In this document: piece after piece, positions 24,668 through 33,313 of the stretch | How the letters are laid out: each line of letters begins with the position of its first letter | Position numbering within the stretch: the stretch's first letter is position 1 | Assembly (NCBI GenBank): GCA_910595855.1 | Contig: CAJVCJ010000071.1 | Span: forward strand, 1 to 34,383 | From: Candidatus Thioglobus vulcanius | GTDB lineage: Bacteria; Pseudomonadota; Gammaproteobacteria; PS1; Pseudothioglobaceae | DNA length: 34,383 nucleotides | Direction of reading: 5' to 3' | Notes under the pieces: model-generated | Databases searched by the model: none | What the model was told of the DNA's origin: nothing | What the model saw: only the letters and a program-made list of their open reading frames with translations | Made by a program: the position numbers and the translations under genes

Positions 24668-26401
24668 TTATACTAAGTTTAATCCTGAATCATTTGTTGA
24701 TGCCATATCATCACGCCCTGCCAATAACATTTCATGATGTCCTGCACCTGATGGGATCATTGGGAATACATTTTCAGTTGGATCTGTAACGATATCAATA
24801 AACACCGTCCTATCCTTTTGTTTAAAAGCTTCAATCAATGCAGGCTTTAGATCTTCTTCTTTTTCAACTCTAATGCCAATATGACCATAGCTTTCAGCCA
24901 ATTTTACAAAGTCAGGTAGCGCATCCATGTATGACATTGAATAGCGCTTATCATAGAAAAATTCTTGCCATTGGCGCACCATACCTAAATAACCATTGTT
25001 GATATTTATAATTTTAACTGGCGTATGGTATTGCAGCATGGTTGATAACTCTTGCAACATCATTTGAATGCTGCCATCACCTGTTACACAAGCTACATCC
25101 AAATCTGGATCAGCAAGCTTTGCACCCATGGCAGCTGGTAAGCCAAAGCCCATAGTGCCTAGTCCACCAGAATTTATCCAACGACGTGGCTTATCAAATG
25201 GGTAGTACTGTGCTGCCCACATTTGGTGTTGACCCACATCACTGGTAACAATTGCATCACCATTAGTCACTTCATACAGAGTCTCAATAACAGTTTGGGG
25301 CTTAATGACACCCTGCTTAGTTTTGTACGCCATTGAATCTACTAAACGCCAATCATTAATTTGTTTCCACCATGCATCAATGTTTGGTAATTTTTTAGCC
25401 TCTAGACCTAGAATCAGTGCATTTAACACCTCATTAACTTGTCCAATAATTGAGACATCCACGCCGACCACCTTGCCAACGGATGATGGATCAATGTCAA
25501 TATGAATGATTTTCGCGTATGGACAAAATTTCTCTAAATTTCCAGTAATACGGTCATCAAATCTTGCGCCGACAGCAATAATACAATCTGAATCATGCAT
25601 TGCGTTGTTGGATTCGTAAGTTCCGTGCATGCCCAGCATTCCTAGCGACTGTTTATCTGTTGCAGGATATGCGCCCAAACCCATTAGAGTTTGTGTAATT
25701 GGAAAGCCTGTGTTACGAGTAAGTTTTCTTAATGCTTGACTAGCATTACCAATAACACTACCGCCACCCGAATAAATAATTGGCTTCTTTGATGTTTCAA
25801 TAATTGAAATTGCTTTAGCAATCTGTTCTGCACTAACCTTAACTTCAGGTTGGTACGAACGCATTTCGATTGCTTCCGGATAGCCCTCATATTCAACTTC
25901 AGCAATGGTTGCGTCTTTAGTGATGTCAATCAATACTGGGCCTGGACGACCTGTTGTTGCGATATAAAACGCTTTTTTAACTGTTTCCGCTATGTCATCA
26001 GCACTTTTAACTAAAAAGTTATGCTTAACACACGAGCGAGTAATGCCCACTGCATCCACTTCTTGAAAAGCATCACTACCAATAACGGCAGAAGGTACCT
26101 GACCAGAAATAACCACCATTGGAATAGAGTCTGAGTATGCGGTTGCAATACCTGTAACAGCATTTGTCAAACCTGGCCCTGAAGTTACCAAAGATACACC
26201 ACACTTTCCACTAACACGTGCGTAGCCGTCTGCAGCATGCACAGCACCTTGCTCATGTCGAACTAAAATATGGTCGATTACTGTACAAGCATTCAGTGCA
26301 TCGTAGATGTGTAAAACTGCACCACCTGGATAGCCAAAGATATGCTTTACACCTTCGCTTTTCAAGCAATCAACTAATATTTGTGCACCGTTTAACTTCA
26401 T
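24668..26401 (-). CDS. ilvB: Acetolactate synthase large (catalytic) subunit
   Basis: A thiamine diphosphate and FAD enzyme that joins two pyruvates, or pyruvate and 2-oxobutyrate, at the start of valine/leucine and isoleucine synthesis. The 577-residue protein has the N-terminal catalytic Glu in VRHEQGAVHAADGYARVSG, the FAD domain, and the ThDP motif GDGSIQMM with the closing NNGYLGM. The size and order fit IlvI/IlvB (ilvI is an alternative symbol). First gene of ilvB-ilvN-ilvC. No Shine-Dalgarno is clear; a promoter lies about 30 bp upstream. Confidence 0.96.
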   Translation of the reverse strand: MKLNGAQILVDCLKSEGVKHIFGYPGGAVLHIYDALNACTVIDHILVRHEQGAVHAADGYARVSGKCGVSLVTSGPGLTNAVTGIATAYSDSIPMVVISGQVPSAVIGSDAFQEVDAVGITRSCVKHNFLVKSADDIAETVKKAFYIATTGRPGPVLIDITKDATIAEVEYEGYPEAIEMRSYQPEVKVSAEQIAKAISIIETSKKPIIYSGGGSVIGNASQALRKLTRNTGFPITQTLMGLGAYPATDKQSLGMLGMHGTYESNNAMHDSDCIIAVGARFDDRITGNLEKFCPYAKIIHIDIDPSSVGKVVGVDVSIIGQVNEVLNALILGLEAKKLPNIDAWWKQINDWRLVDSMAYKTKQGVIKPQTVIETLYEVTNGDAIVTSDVGQHQMWAAQYYPFDKPRRWINSGGLGTMGFGLPAAMGAKLADPDLDVACVTGDGSIQMMLQELSTMLQYHTPVKIININNGYLGMVRQWQEFFYDKRYSMSYMDALPDFVKLAESYGHIGIRVEKEEDLKPALIEAFKQKDRTVFIDIVTDPTENVFPMIPSGAGHHEMLLAGRDDMASTNDSGLNLV

Positions 26402-26412
26402 TATTTTAACAG

Positions 26413-26438
26413 GGTATAAAAAACTTGTTGATTATACC
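26413..26438 (-). promoter_or_regulatory. ilvB promoter with an overlapping inverted repeat
   Basis: On the minus strand, TGGTATAAT is an extended -10 (hexamer 26431-26436). GGTATAA and TTATACC form a perfect 7-bp inverted repeat with a 12-nt spacer (26413-26419 and 26432-26438); one arm covers the -10 and the other the early transcript. It may be an operator or a start-proximal hairpin. No leucine/valine-rich leader frame precedes ilvB. Confidence 0.45.
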
Positions 26439-26465
26439 AAATGAAGTGCTAGGATATGCTGTGTA

Positions 26466-27377
26466 TTACAAGGAATTTTGCCAATCTTCTGAATAAAATT
26501 GAATTGGGGAGTTATCCTCTTCAAACGTTTCTATTGACCAGGTATCTGGTCGCTCTAAAATTGCTGACAAAAGCTGATCATTAAGCAAATGGCCAGTTTT
26601 GTAACCTTCATAATGTCCGATTAGATTAGAGCCAAGTAAGTATAGATCTCCAACAATATCTAGAATTTTATGCTTAACAAATTCATTTTGATAGCGCATG
26701 CCATCTTCATTTAAGACGTCATCATCACTCAAAGCAATGGCGTTATCCATGCTAGCACCAAGTGCTAAATTTTGTCTTTGCATCATTTCCACATCTCTCA
26801 TGTAGCCAAAGGTTCTTGCCCGTGAAATTTCTTTTAAATAGGATTGCTTTGCAAAGTCAATGGTTAGTTGCTGACCACTTTCTTTTACCTTTTTGTGATC
26901 AAAATCAATTTCCAAAGAAACCTTAAAACCTTCAAATTTAGAAACTTGAGCCCATGAATCTCCATTTTCTACGCGGATAGTTTCATTAATAACAAAAAAT
27001 CTTTTGTGAGCATTTTGCTCTTCAATACCACCGGACTGTACCAAAAAAATAAAGGGTGCAGATGATCCATCCATAATAGGCACCTCAAAGGAGTCTAGCT
27101 CTACCAAGACATTATCAATGCCCAATGCAGAAAATGCACTCATTAAATGCTCAACCGTAGAAACCTTAACACCTTGATTTTCTAGCCCAGTAGATAATAC
27201 AACCTCATTAACAAAAGCATTATGTGCGCGCACTAATTTACCACCCACATCCATACGTCTAAAGACGACGCCATGATCAACTTCAGCGGGAATGAGCGTC
27301 ATATTAACGACACCACCACTATGGATGCCAATACCTCTTGCTTTAACTGTTTTTTTAATGGTTCTTTGTTTAATCAT
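26466..27377 (-). CDS. lpxC: UDP-3-O-acyl-N-acetylglucosamine deacetylase
   Basis: It catalyses the first committed step of lipid A synthesis, a zinc-dependent deacetylation. Zinc ligands are H77 (VEHLMSA), H236 and D240 (VKHKILDIVGD), and H263 (TGHLL) is the catalytic His; all sit two residues before their E. coli counterparts. That supports ATG 27377 (MIKQRTIKKTVKARG). An earlier in-frame ATG inside ftsA would add 16 residues and is rejected. The start is 7 bp after the ftsA stop, where ftsZ would normally lie. There is no Shine-Dalgarno; TATAAT is 6 nt before the ATG. Confidence 0.96.
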   Translation of the reverse strand: MIKQRTIKKTVKARGIGIHSGGVVNMTLIPAEVDHGVVFRRMDVGGKLVRAHNAFVNEVVLSTGLENQGVKVSTVEHLMSAFSALGIDNVLVELDSFEVPIMDGSSAPFIFLVQSGGIEEQNAHKRFFVINETIRVENGDSWAQVSKFEGFKVSLEIDFDHKKVKESGQQLTIDFAKQSYLKEISRARTFGYMRDVEMMQRQNLALGASMDNAIALSDDDVLNEDGMRYQNEFVKHKILDIVGDLYLLGSNLIGHYEGYKTGHLLNDQLLSAILERPDTWSIETFEEDNSPIQFYSEDWQNSL

Positions 27378-27383
27378 TTTTCT

Positions 27384-27389
27384 ATTATA
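27384..27389 (-). promoter_or_regulatory. -10 hexamer of lpxC overlapping the ftsA stop codon
   Basis: The minus strand reads TATAAT, AGAAAA, ATG. The TAA of ftsA lies inside the hexamer. This is the same 6-nt spacing as at pssA and umuD, predicting a leaderless lpxC message in addition to any read-through from ftsA. No clear -35. Confidence 0.45.
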
Positions 27390-28599
27390 AATCGAATATC
27401 TTTTTAAAGCCATCCCATTTTCCATCTTTTACCGGCTCTACCTCTTCCAAATAAAACTCAACACCATTGAATGTTAATAATCCAAATGCCGAATAATAAT
27501 TTATATCGTTTAACAATGATTCATTACCACTAACCAGATCTCTATTAATCTTAGCTATCTTTGTGCGTGTTTTAAATTGCTTCAATAGAAAGCTCTCACA
27601 ATTTTCAATCTTTGAGGCGCCACCTATAATCAAAAATCCAGATTTCAATGCTCTATCTAGCTTTTCATTTTTTAAACTTTTTTTAATGAGACTGGTAATT
27701 TCTTGATAGATGTCTTCTATCACTTTAATCAATTCATGACGAGACAAGTAATGCGACTCTTTGGAATCTATTTGGTAAAATTCAATTAATCCATCTTTAA
27801 GAGTGGGGTCAGCCTGCACCATTCCATAGTCCAACTTTAATCTTTCAGCCTCTTCAAATGAGGTGTTAAACGCTTGTGAAATATTATCAGTAACCGTATT
27901 TCCACCCATTTTAAATACTTGACTAAAAGCAACCCCTCCTTTTGAAAAGACTGAAATATTACTTACCGCTGCGCCTATATCTAGCAAGCATATACCTGCA
28001 TTTTTATCTTCTTGAGAAACGCAAACAGCACCACTAGCAATAGAATCTAGCACAATATTATCAGTGCCAATATCACATGCATCTAAACAATGCTTAATAT
28101 TGTTTAATGATTGGTTTGAGACAGTGGACAAATGAACCTCAACACCCAATACTTCAGCTTTCATTCCAATAGGGTAATCAACGATTTTATCGTCAACTGT
28201 AAAATTATTAACAATGGCTGAAAGCTTAGTTTTATTGGCTGCCACAGCACCTGCAGTTGAATTTTGAATTGCCTGTATTACATCTGCCTTAGTAATAACT
28301 TTAGACTTTCCATTAAAACTGATTTGTCGGTTTTGATTGCTAGTGATTAAATGTAAATCAGAGATATTAATATTAACAAACCTAATGCCTTGGTTGTATT
28401 TTTTCCTAGCCTCTTGAATCATTTCTTTAATGATTTTAGCAACACTTTCAAGATTAACAATTTTGCCATCTTGAACACCTTGAGACGCCCTACTAAGGTT
28501 TCCAATGGCATGATATTTTTCTTCTTCAAAATCAGCAATCAACATAACAATTTTGCTAGAGCCTACATCAATACTGGCGAATATATCACTATTCGACAT
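27385..28599 (-). CDS. ftsA: Cell-division protein FtsA, diverged
   Basis: An actin-like membrane anchor of the Z-ring. The 404-residue protein (E. coli 420) keeps the phosphate-1 loop (SIDVGSSKIVML), the FtsA-specific 1C domain, the AFNTSFEEAERLKLDYG segment, the adenosine motif FLIIGGASKIE and a C-terminal amphipathic helix (GKWDGFKKIFDL). The phosphate-2 loop, usually DIGGGTxD, reads DIGAAVSN (about 208-215), losing two glycines, the Thr and the Asp. ATG 28599 has GGGAG 5 nt upstream and overlaps dusA by 11 bp; GTG 28605 is possible. ftsQ and ftsZ, the usual neighbours, are both absent; dusA and lpxC flank it. Confidence 0.88.
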   Translation of the reverse strand: MSNSDIFASIDVGSSKIVMLIADFEEEKYHAIGNLSRASQGVQDGKIVNLESVAKIIKEMIQEARKKYNQGIRFVNINISDLHLITSNQNRQISFNGKSKVITKADVIQAIQNSTAGAVAANKTKLSAIVNNFTVDDKIVDYPIGMKAEVLGVEVHLSTVSNQSLNNIKHCLDACDIGTDNIVLDSIASGAVCVSQEDKNAGICLLDIGAAVSNISVFSKGGVAFSQVFKMGGNTVTDNISQAFNTSFEEAERLKLDYGMVQADPTLKDGLIEFYQIDSKESHYLSRHELIKVIEDIYQEITSLIKKSLKNEKLDRALKSGFLIIGGASKIENCESFLLKQFKTRTKIAKINRDLVSGNESLLNDINYYSAFGLLTFNGVEFYLEEVEPVKDGKWDGFKKIFDL

Positions 28600-29554
28600 G
28601 ATCACTCCCTTGTTCTAGCCATTCATATAGATGTCCTATTTCTACTACTTTACCGCTTAACAAACGCTTAAATTTCTTAGCATTTGGTTGTGCATGGTAT
28701 AAGCCAAGAATATGCCTGGTCATTGATCTAATGGGTACTGACTTAGCATGCTGAATCTTCATGTATTCAATAAAATCCAACAACACTTCTTCTCTGGTAA
28801 TAACTGAGTGTTTTTTTTGATAAAGCGTTTGATCAACGCCAGCTAGTAAATATGGCTGATGGTAAGCCGCTCGACCAAGCATAGCATTATCAACAAATTC
28901 TAAATGATTACTCACCTCAGCAAGTGACATAATGCCGCCATTAATGCCAATGGTTAATTCTGAAAAATCTCGTTTAAGCTGATACACCCAATCATAATTA
29001 AGTGGCGGAACTGTTCTATTTTCTTTGGGGCTTAGGCCTTTTAGCCAAGCTTTTCTTGCATGTACAACAAAATTTTGACAGCCAGCCTTACTAACAATAT
29101 CAATAAAATTAGTCAGCTCTTCATAATTCTCCATATCATCCACGCCAATACGAGACTTAACACTTAGTGGAATATCAACAACTTCACCCATTGATTCAAT
29201 ACATTGGGCTACCGTATCTGGCGTTTGCATTAAACACGCGCCAAAACTGCCAGACTGCACCCTGTCTGAGGGACAACCTACATTAATATTGATTTCATCA
29301 TATCCCCAGTCTTGACCAATTTTGGCAGCTATAGCCATCTCTTTGGGATCGCTACCACCTAATTGCAAAACCAGTGGATGCTCTTGCGCATCATAATCAA
29401 GTAATCTATTTTTATCACCATGGATGATCGCCTTGGCGGTAACCATCTCTGTCCATAATTGTGCATCCTTAGACATTAGACGATAAAAATATCGACAGTG
29501 TCGATCTGTCCAATCCATCATTGGTGCGACTGAAAATTTAACTTGTGAGTTCAT
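28589..29554 (-). CDS. dusA: tRNA-dihydrouridine synthase A
   Basis: An FMN-dependent enzyme that reduces uridines in the tRNA D-loop (U20/U20a for DusA). The 321-residue TIM barrel starts with SVAPMMDWTDRHCRYF, has the catalytic cysteine C94 in NVGCPSDRVQSGSFGACLM, the RNA/FMN-binding VHARKAWLKGLSPKENR, and the phosphate-binding GINGGI plus MLGRAAYHQPYLL. The DRHCRYF and AWLKGLSPKENR motifs mark DusA, not DusB or DusC. Its start overlaps the end of pncC by 17 bp and its end overlaps ftsA. Confidence 0.94.
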   Translation of the reverse strand: MNSQVKFSVAPMMDWTDRHCRYFYRLMSKDAQLWTEMVTAKAIIHGDKNRLLDYDAQEHPLVLQLGGSDPKEMAIAAKIGQDWGYDEININVGCPSDRVQSGSFGACLMQTPDTVAQCIESMGEVVDIPLSVKSRIGVDDMENYEELTNFIDIVSKAGCQNFVVHARKAWLKGLSPKENRTVPPLNYDWVYQLKRDFSELTIGINGGIMSLAEVSNHLEFVDNAMLGRAAYHQPYLLAGVDQTLYQKKHSVITREEVLLDFIEYMKIQHAKSVPIRSMTRHILGLYHAQPNAKKFKRLLSGKVVEIGHLYEWLEQGSDHVE

Positions 29555-30008
29555 TGATTAATGTTGTTAATGCAAATTCAATACTAGCATTTATTATTTG
29601 CTGTCGATCGCCTGAAAATTGCTGTGTATGAGTAAAACACCTTCCCATAGTACAAAATCCAAAACACACCATACCAACTGGTTTTTCATTACTACCACCA
29701 GTAGGTCCAGCAATGCCGGTAATAGATACCGAGACATCGGTTTTGGCGTGAGTGATAACACCAGTTGCCATTTGCATAGCCACCTGCTCACTAACTACAC
29801 CAAACTTTTGTAGCACTTGCTCAGACACATCCAGCGTATCTATTTTTGATTGATTACTGTAAGTAACAAAACCTCGATCAAAATAAGCTGAAGACCCACT
29901 TTGACTAGTGAGTAGTGACGACAAACCACCACCTGTGCAAGATTCTGCAGTAGCAATAGTCAATTGCTGGCGCAATAAAATGTCAGTTAGTTGTGTAAGT
30001 GCCGGCAT
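29538..30008 (-). CDS. pncC: Nicotinamide-nucleotide amidohydrolase (PncC/CinA C-terminal type)
   Basis: The 156-residue stand-alone CinA C-terminal domain deamidates NMN to nicotinate mononucleotide, recycling NAD from DNA ligase. The catalytic Ser is in AESCTGGGLSSLLT (S23), followed by YFDRGFVTYSNQSKID and GIAGPTGGS. The length equals E. coli PncC. The start codon shares a base with the pepN stop (TAATG). Confidence 0.92.
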   Translation of the reverse strand: MPALTQLTDILLRQQLTIATAESCTGGGLSSLLTSQSGSSAYFDRGFVTYSNQSKIDTLDVSEQVLQKFGVVSEQVAMQMATGVITHAKTDVSVSITGIAGPTGGSNEKPVGMVCFGFCTMGRCFTHTQQFSGDRQQIINASIEFALTTLINELTS

Positions 30009-32521
30009 TACTTTAAAGCTGCCTGAACAATCTCAAAAATATCATTAGATAAATCATCACTTTGAATGATTTTTTCAAGTTGTTGCTGTTGAAGTGCTTT
30101 TAACTCAGGTGTAAAGCGCTTCCAGTGGTTATAAACTGACACCAGTCTCGCACCTATTTGTGGATTGGTTTTATTTAGCTTTAAGATGATATCGGTAAAA
30201 AATTCATAACCCGCTTGATTGTGAAAATTAATATAATTTTGTGCAAAACTACCCACTACACTTCTTAGTCTATTTGGCGTGTTAAAAGAGAATAGTTCAT
30301 GTTGCATTAGCAACTTAACACTCTTTACATCACCCACTAATGAGGACGATTGAACAGCAAAAAACTTATCCATTACTTGTGCGTCGTTCTTAAAAGTTTG
30401 ATAGAAATCTGATTTAGCCTTTTCACGATATTGATTATCACTAGCAACTAACAAACTAAACGCAGCAATTTGATCAGTCATACAGTTCGCCTGACTAAAC
30501 TGCTCATTAGCCAGATACAGATACTCGCCCTTGCTTAAGTAAAATAAACAAATATTTTTTAAAGATCGTTCGCCAACAGCTTTAGGTGTTAATTCATAAG
30601 CCTTATCATCAACTAATGACTGATAAGTCTGTAATAATAACGATTCAAATCTGATTAATATTTTGTTAATAACAGATTCACGTTTTTGATGAATATCAAA
30701 CACATTAATCACGTCTACTTTCTGATGCAAAAGACGCTCAGAGGGCAAGGTTAAAATTTCACTAATTAATGACTTGTCTTGGGTTGTCTTAATGACTTTT
30801 TCAATAGCATCAAAAAATAATGACTGATTAACTTTTTCAGGTGTCAAGATTAAAGACAGCCATATCTGTTGTGCATTATCCCAAACTGAAAAAGCATCCT
30901 GTTCATGGCCCACTAAAAATATTTTCTGCTCAAAACTTAAATCAGTAGTCAAATTAACTGGCGCTGAAAAATCGCGCAACCAAGAGGTGATAGGCTTATT
31001 CTCGATACTGTCAAAAGAGAAAGTTTGCTGTTGCTGATCAATGTGAAGCATACCTTCTTTAAAAATATCGCCCTGATCATTTAACAATGCATACTTAAGT
31101 GGCAGCAGATAAGTCTGATCACCAAGCTGCTTAACCTCAACATTTAAGCGCTGCTCTTGTTTGTCATAGCTCGACTGAATGCTTATTTTTGGTGTACCTG
31201 ACTGCGTGTACCAAGTCATGAACGGTTTAAAGTCAAAATCATTAGCATCACTCATACTGGCAATAAAATCATCGATTGTGACCGCATCGCCATCATGGCG
31301 CTCAAAGTACAGATTCATACCTTGCTGAAAACCTTTCTCACCCAAAAAGCTATGAATCATACGAATGACTTCTGCACCTTTTTCATAAACTGTTAGCGTG
31401 TAAAAATTATTCATTTCTATATAGCTTTCCGGACGCACAGGATGTGCCATAGGGCCAGCATCTTCTGCAAATTGAAAAGTTCGTAATGCATTAACATCTT
31501 CAATGCGCTTAATAGATCGAGCGTGCAAATCTGAGGTAAATTCTTGATCCCTAAAAACCGTCAATCCTTCTTTTAAACTCAATTGAAACCAGTCTTTACA
31601 AGTAACTCGATTACCAGTCCAATTATGAAAATACTCATGCCCGATAACCGCCTCAACATTAATAAAGTCTTTATCGGTTGCAGTTTTAGGATCTGCCAAT
31701 ACAAAGGTTGAATTGAACACATTTAAGCCTTTGTTTTCCATAGCGCCCATATTGAAATCATCTACCGCAACAATCATATAAATATCTAAATCATATTCAA
31801 GATTAAAACGCGACTCATCCCAGGCAAAAGATCGTTTGAGCGAGGTCATGGCAAATTGGGTTTTATCAATATTGTGATGCTCAACATAAATCTTAAGTGC
31901 CACATCTCTACCAGAGAGGGTTATATAGTTATCCTCCAAAACTGCAAAATCACCAGCAACCAAGGCAAATAAATAACACGGCTTAGGTGTTGGATCATGC
32001 CAAGTAACGCTTGATCCTGAATCATCAATCAAATTACCATTACTAAGCAATACGGGATATTTATCTTTGTCAGCCGTTATGTGTGTCGTAAAGACGCTAA
32101 GTACATCAGGCCTATCTAAATAATAAGTAATCTGCCTAAATCCATGTGCTTCACACTGTGTGCAAAAATTACCACTTGACTGATATAAGCCATTTAAGCT
32201 GGTGTTAGTCTCTGGATGGATACGATTAACAATCTCCAAAATAAATTCATCTGGTAGATTGTGTAATACCAATTCTTGAGCGGTTAATTCATAATCAGGC
32301 TTATCACCATCCAACAAAATTGAGATCAGCTCAAGTTCAACGCCATTTAATGCAAGACTGTCATCATTCAACTGGCATTTTGGGTTTTTATAAAAATGAA
32401 TTTTTGAATTAACAATTACCTCATTTTCTCGCAAATCAAAACTTAGCTCTGTCGTATGGATAAGATACGTACTCGGCTGATAATCTTTTCTGTAAATAGG
32501 CTGTGGGGCTACAATGTTAAT
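30008..32521 (-). CDS. pepN: Aminopeptidase N, with apparent AUU start
   Basis: An M1 zinc metallo-aminopeptidase of the cytoplasm. GAMENKG and HEYFHNWTGNR (zinc His, catalytic Glu) are clear, and GLYQSSGNFCTQCEAHGFR and the long helical C-terminal domain are present. The first possible TTG (32434) cuts off a conserved N-terminus: upstream, in frame, lies IYRKDYQPS then TTELSFDL, matching E. coli YRHDYRAP and DIDLTFDL. Back to the in-frame stop TAG there is no ATG, GTG or TTG; only ATT codons at 32519-32521 and 32513-32515 fit. GGAG (32529-32532) lies 7 nt before the first. From there the protein has 837 residues (E. coli 870). It overlaps the end of uppP. Confidence 0.88.
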   Translation of the reverse strand: MNIVAPQPIYRKDYQPSTYLIHTTELSFDLRENEVIVNSKIHFYKNPKCQLNDDSLALNGVELELISILLDGDKPDYELTAQELVLHNLPDEFILEIVNRIHPETNTSLNGLYQSSGNFCTQCEAHGFRQITYYLDRPDVLSVFTTHITADKDKYPVLLSNGNLIDDSGSSVTWHDPTPKPCYLFALVAGDFAVLEDNYITLSGRDVALKIYVEHHNIDKTQFAMTSLKRSFAWDESRFNLEYDLDIYMIVAVDDFNMGAMENKGLNVFNSTFVLADPKTATDKDFINVEAVIGHEYFHNWTGNRVTCKDWFQLSLKEGLTVFRDQEFTSDLHARSIKRIEDVNALRTFQFAEDAGPMAHPVRPESYIEMNNFYTLTVYEKGAEVIRMIHSFLGEKGFQQGMNLYFERHDGDAVTIDDFIASMSDANDFDFKPFMTWYTQSGTPKISIQSSYDKQEQRLNVEVKQLGDQTYLLPLKYALLNDQGDIFKEGMLHIDQQQQTFSFDSIENKPITSWLRDFSAPVNLTTDLSFEQKIFLVGHEQDAFSVWDNAQQIWLSLILTPEKVNQSLFFDAIEKVIKTTQDKSLISEILTLPSERLLHQKVDVINVFDIHQKRESVINKILIRFESLLLQTYQSLVDDKAYELTPKAVGERSLKNICLFYLSKGEYLYLANEQFSQANCMTDQIAAFSLLVASDNQYREKAKSDFYQTFKNDAQVMDKFFAVQSSSLVGDVKSVKLLMQHELFSFNTPNRLRSVVGSFAQNYINFHNQAGYEFFTDIILKLNKTNPQIGARLVSVYNHWKRFTPELKALQQQQLEKIIQSDDLSNDIFEIVQAALK

Positions 32522-33303
32522 AACAATACTCCAAGAATAATTCTATAAATCACAAATGGCATTAATCCAATTGTATCTAATAACTTAATAAAGAAAACAA
32601 CAGTCAAATAAGCACTAACTGCCGCCAAAACAAATCCCAAAATCAGCATTGACCAATCAACTAATTGCGGCTGTTGATATAAATCCAGCATCATTAACAA
32701 TGCTGATAGTGTGATCACTGGAATTGACAACAAAAAAGCAAACTGGGTTGACATCTTCCTACTCAATCCAATTAACAATCCTGCGGTAATAGTGATACCA
32801 GATCTTGATGTACCTGGAATAAGCGCCAAGGATTGCATTATTCCAATAAAGCTAACATCGATCCAATTTAAAGATTCTCTTGTATAGTTACCCCTGGTAT
32901 TTACCCAACTAGAAAAACCCAGTAACACTCCAAAAAACAACGTTGCATAAGCAATAATTTCAGTTGATCGAAGATTAACCTCAATAAAATCTTTAAATAA
33001 CAATCCGGCCAACCCTACTGGAATCGTACCCAGCAAAACCCCCCAAGCTAAAGTTGATTGCCCAATGGTTTGAACTTTTATCACTGAATAGAAAAAATCA
33101 TGAATCAGAATTTTCAGAATAGCTCGATAATAAAACACAATTGCACTCAAAGTGCCCATATGAACAACAACATCAAAAGCCAAACCTTGATCTGGCCAAT
33201 CGGTTAATTTAGGCACTAAAATCAAGTGCGCAGATGATGAAATTGGTAAAAATTCACTTAGTCCCTGAACCAAGGATAATACGATTGTTTGAATGAAATC
33301 CAT
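32509..33303 (-). CDS. uppP: Undecaprenyl-diphosphate phosphatase (BacA type)
   Basis: It recycles the lipid carrier for peptidoglycan and O-antigen by dephosphorylating undecaprenyl diphosphate in the inner membrane. The 264-residue protein has the two family motifs: EFLPISSSAHL (17-27) and PGTSRSG (163-169), the latter holding the catalytic Ser-Arg. About eight membrane helices. It starts 10 bp after midA, and its end overlaps the apparent pepN start. Bacitracin resistance is the classical phenotype of overexpression. Confidence 0.95.
   Translation of the reverse strand: MDFIQTIVLSLVQGLSEFLPISSSAHLILVPKLTDWPDQGLAFDVVVHMGTLSAIVFYYRAILKILIHDFFYSVIKVQTIGQSTLAWGVLLGTIPVGLAGLLFKDFIEVNLRSTEIIAYATLFFGVLLGFSSWVNTRGNYTRESLNWIDVSFIGIMQSLALIPGTSRSGITITAGLLIGLSRKMSTQFAFLLSIPVITLSALLMMLDLYQQPQLVDWSMLILGFVLAAVSAYLTVVFFIKLLDTIGLMPFVIYRIILGVLLLTL
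32529..32532 (-). promoter_or_regulatory. Shine-Dalgarno site that decides the pepN start
   Basis: GGAG on the minus strand, inside the last codons of uppP, with 7 nt to the in-frame ATT at 32519-32521. No standard start codon lies in the pepN frame within reach. Confidence 0.45.
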
Positions 33304-33313
33304 AATGGTAAGT

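Noticed and set aside
27378..27425. Longer lpxC start inside ftsA
   Set aside because: Zinc-ligand positions match E. coli LpxC from ATG 27377; the extra residues are just ftsA sequence in another frame.
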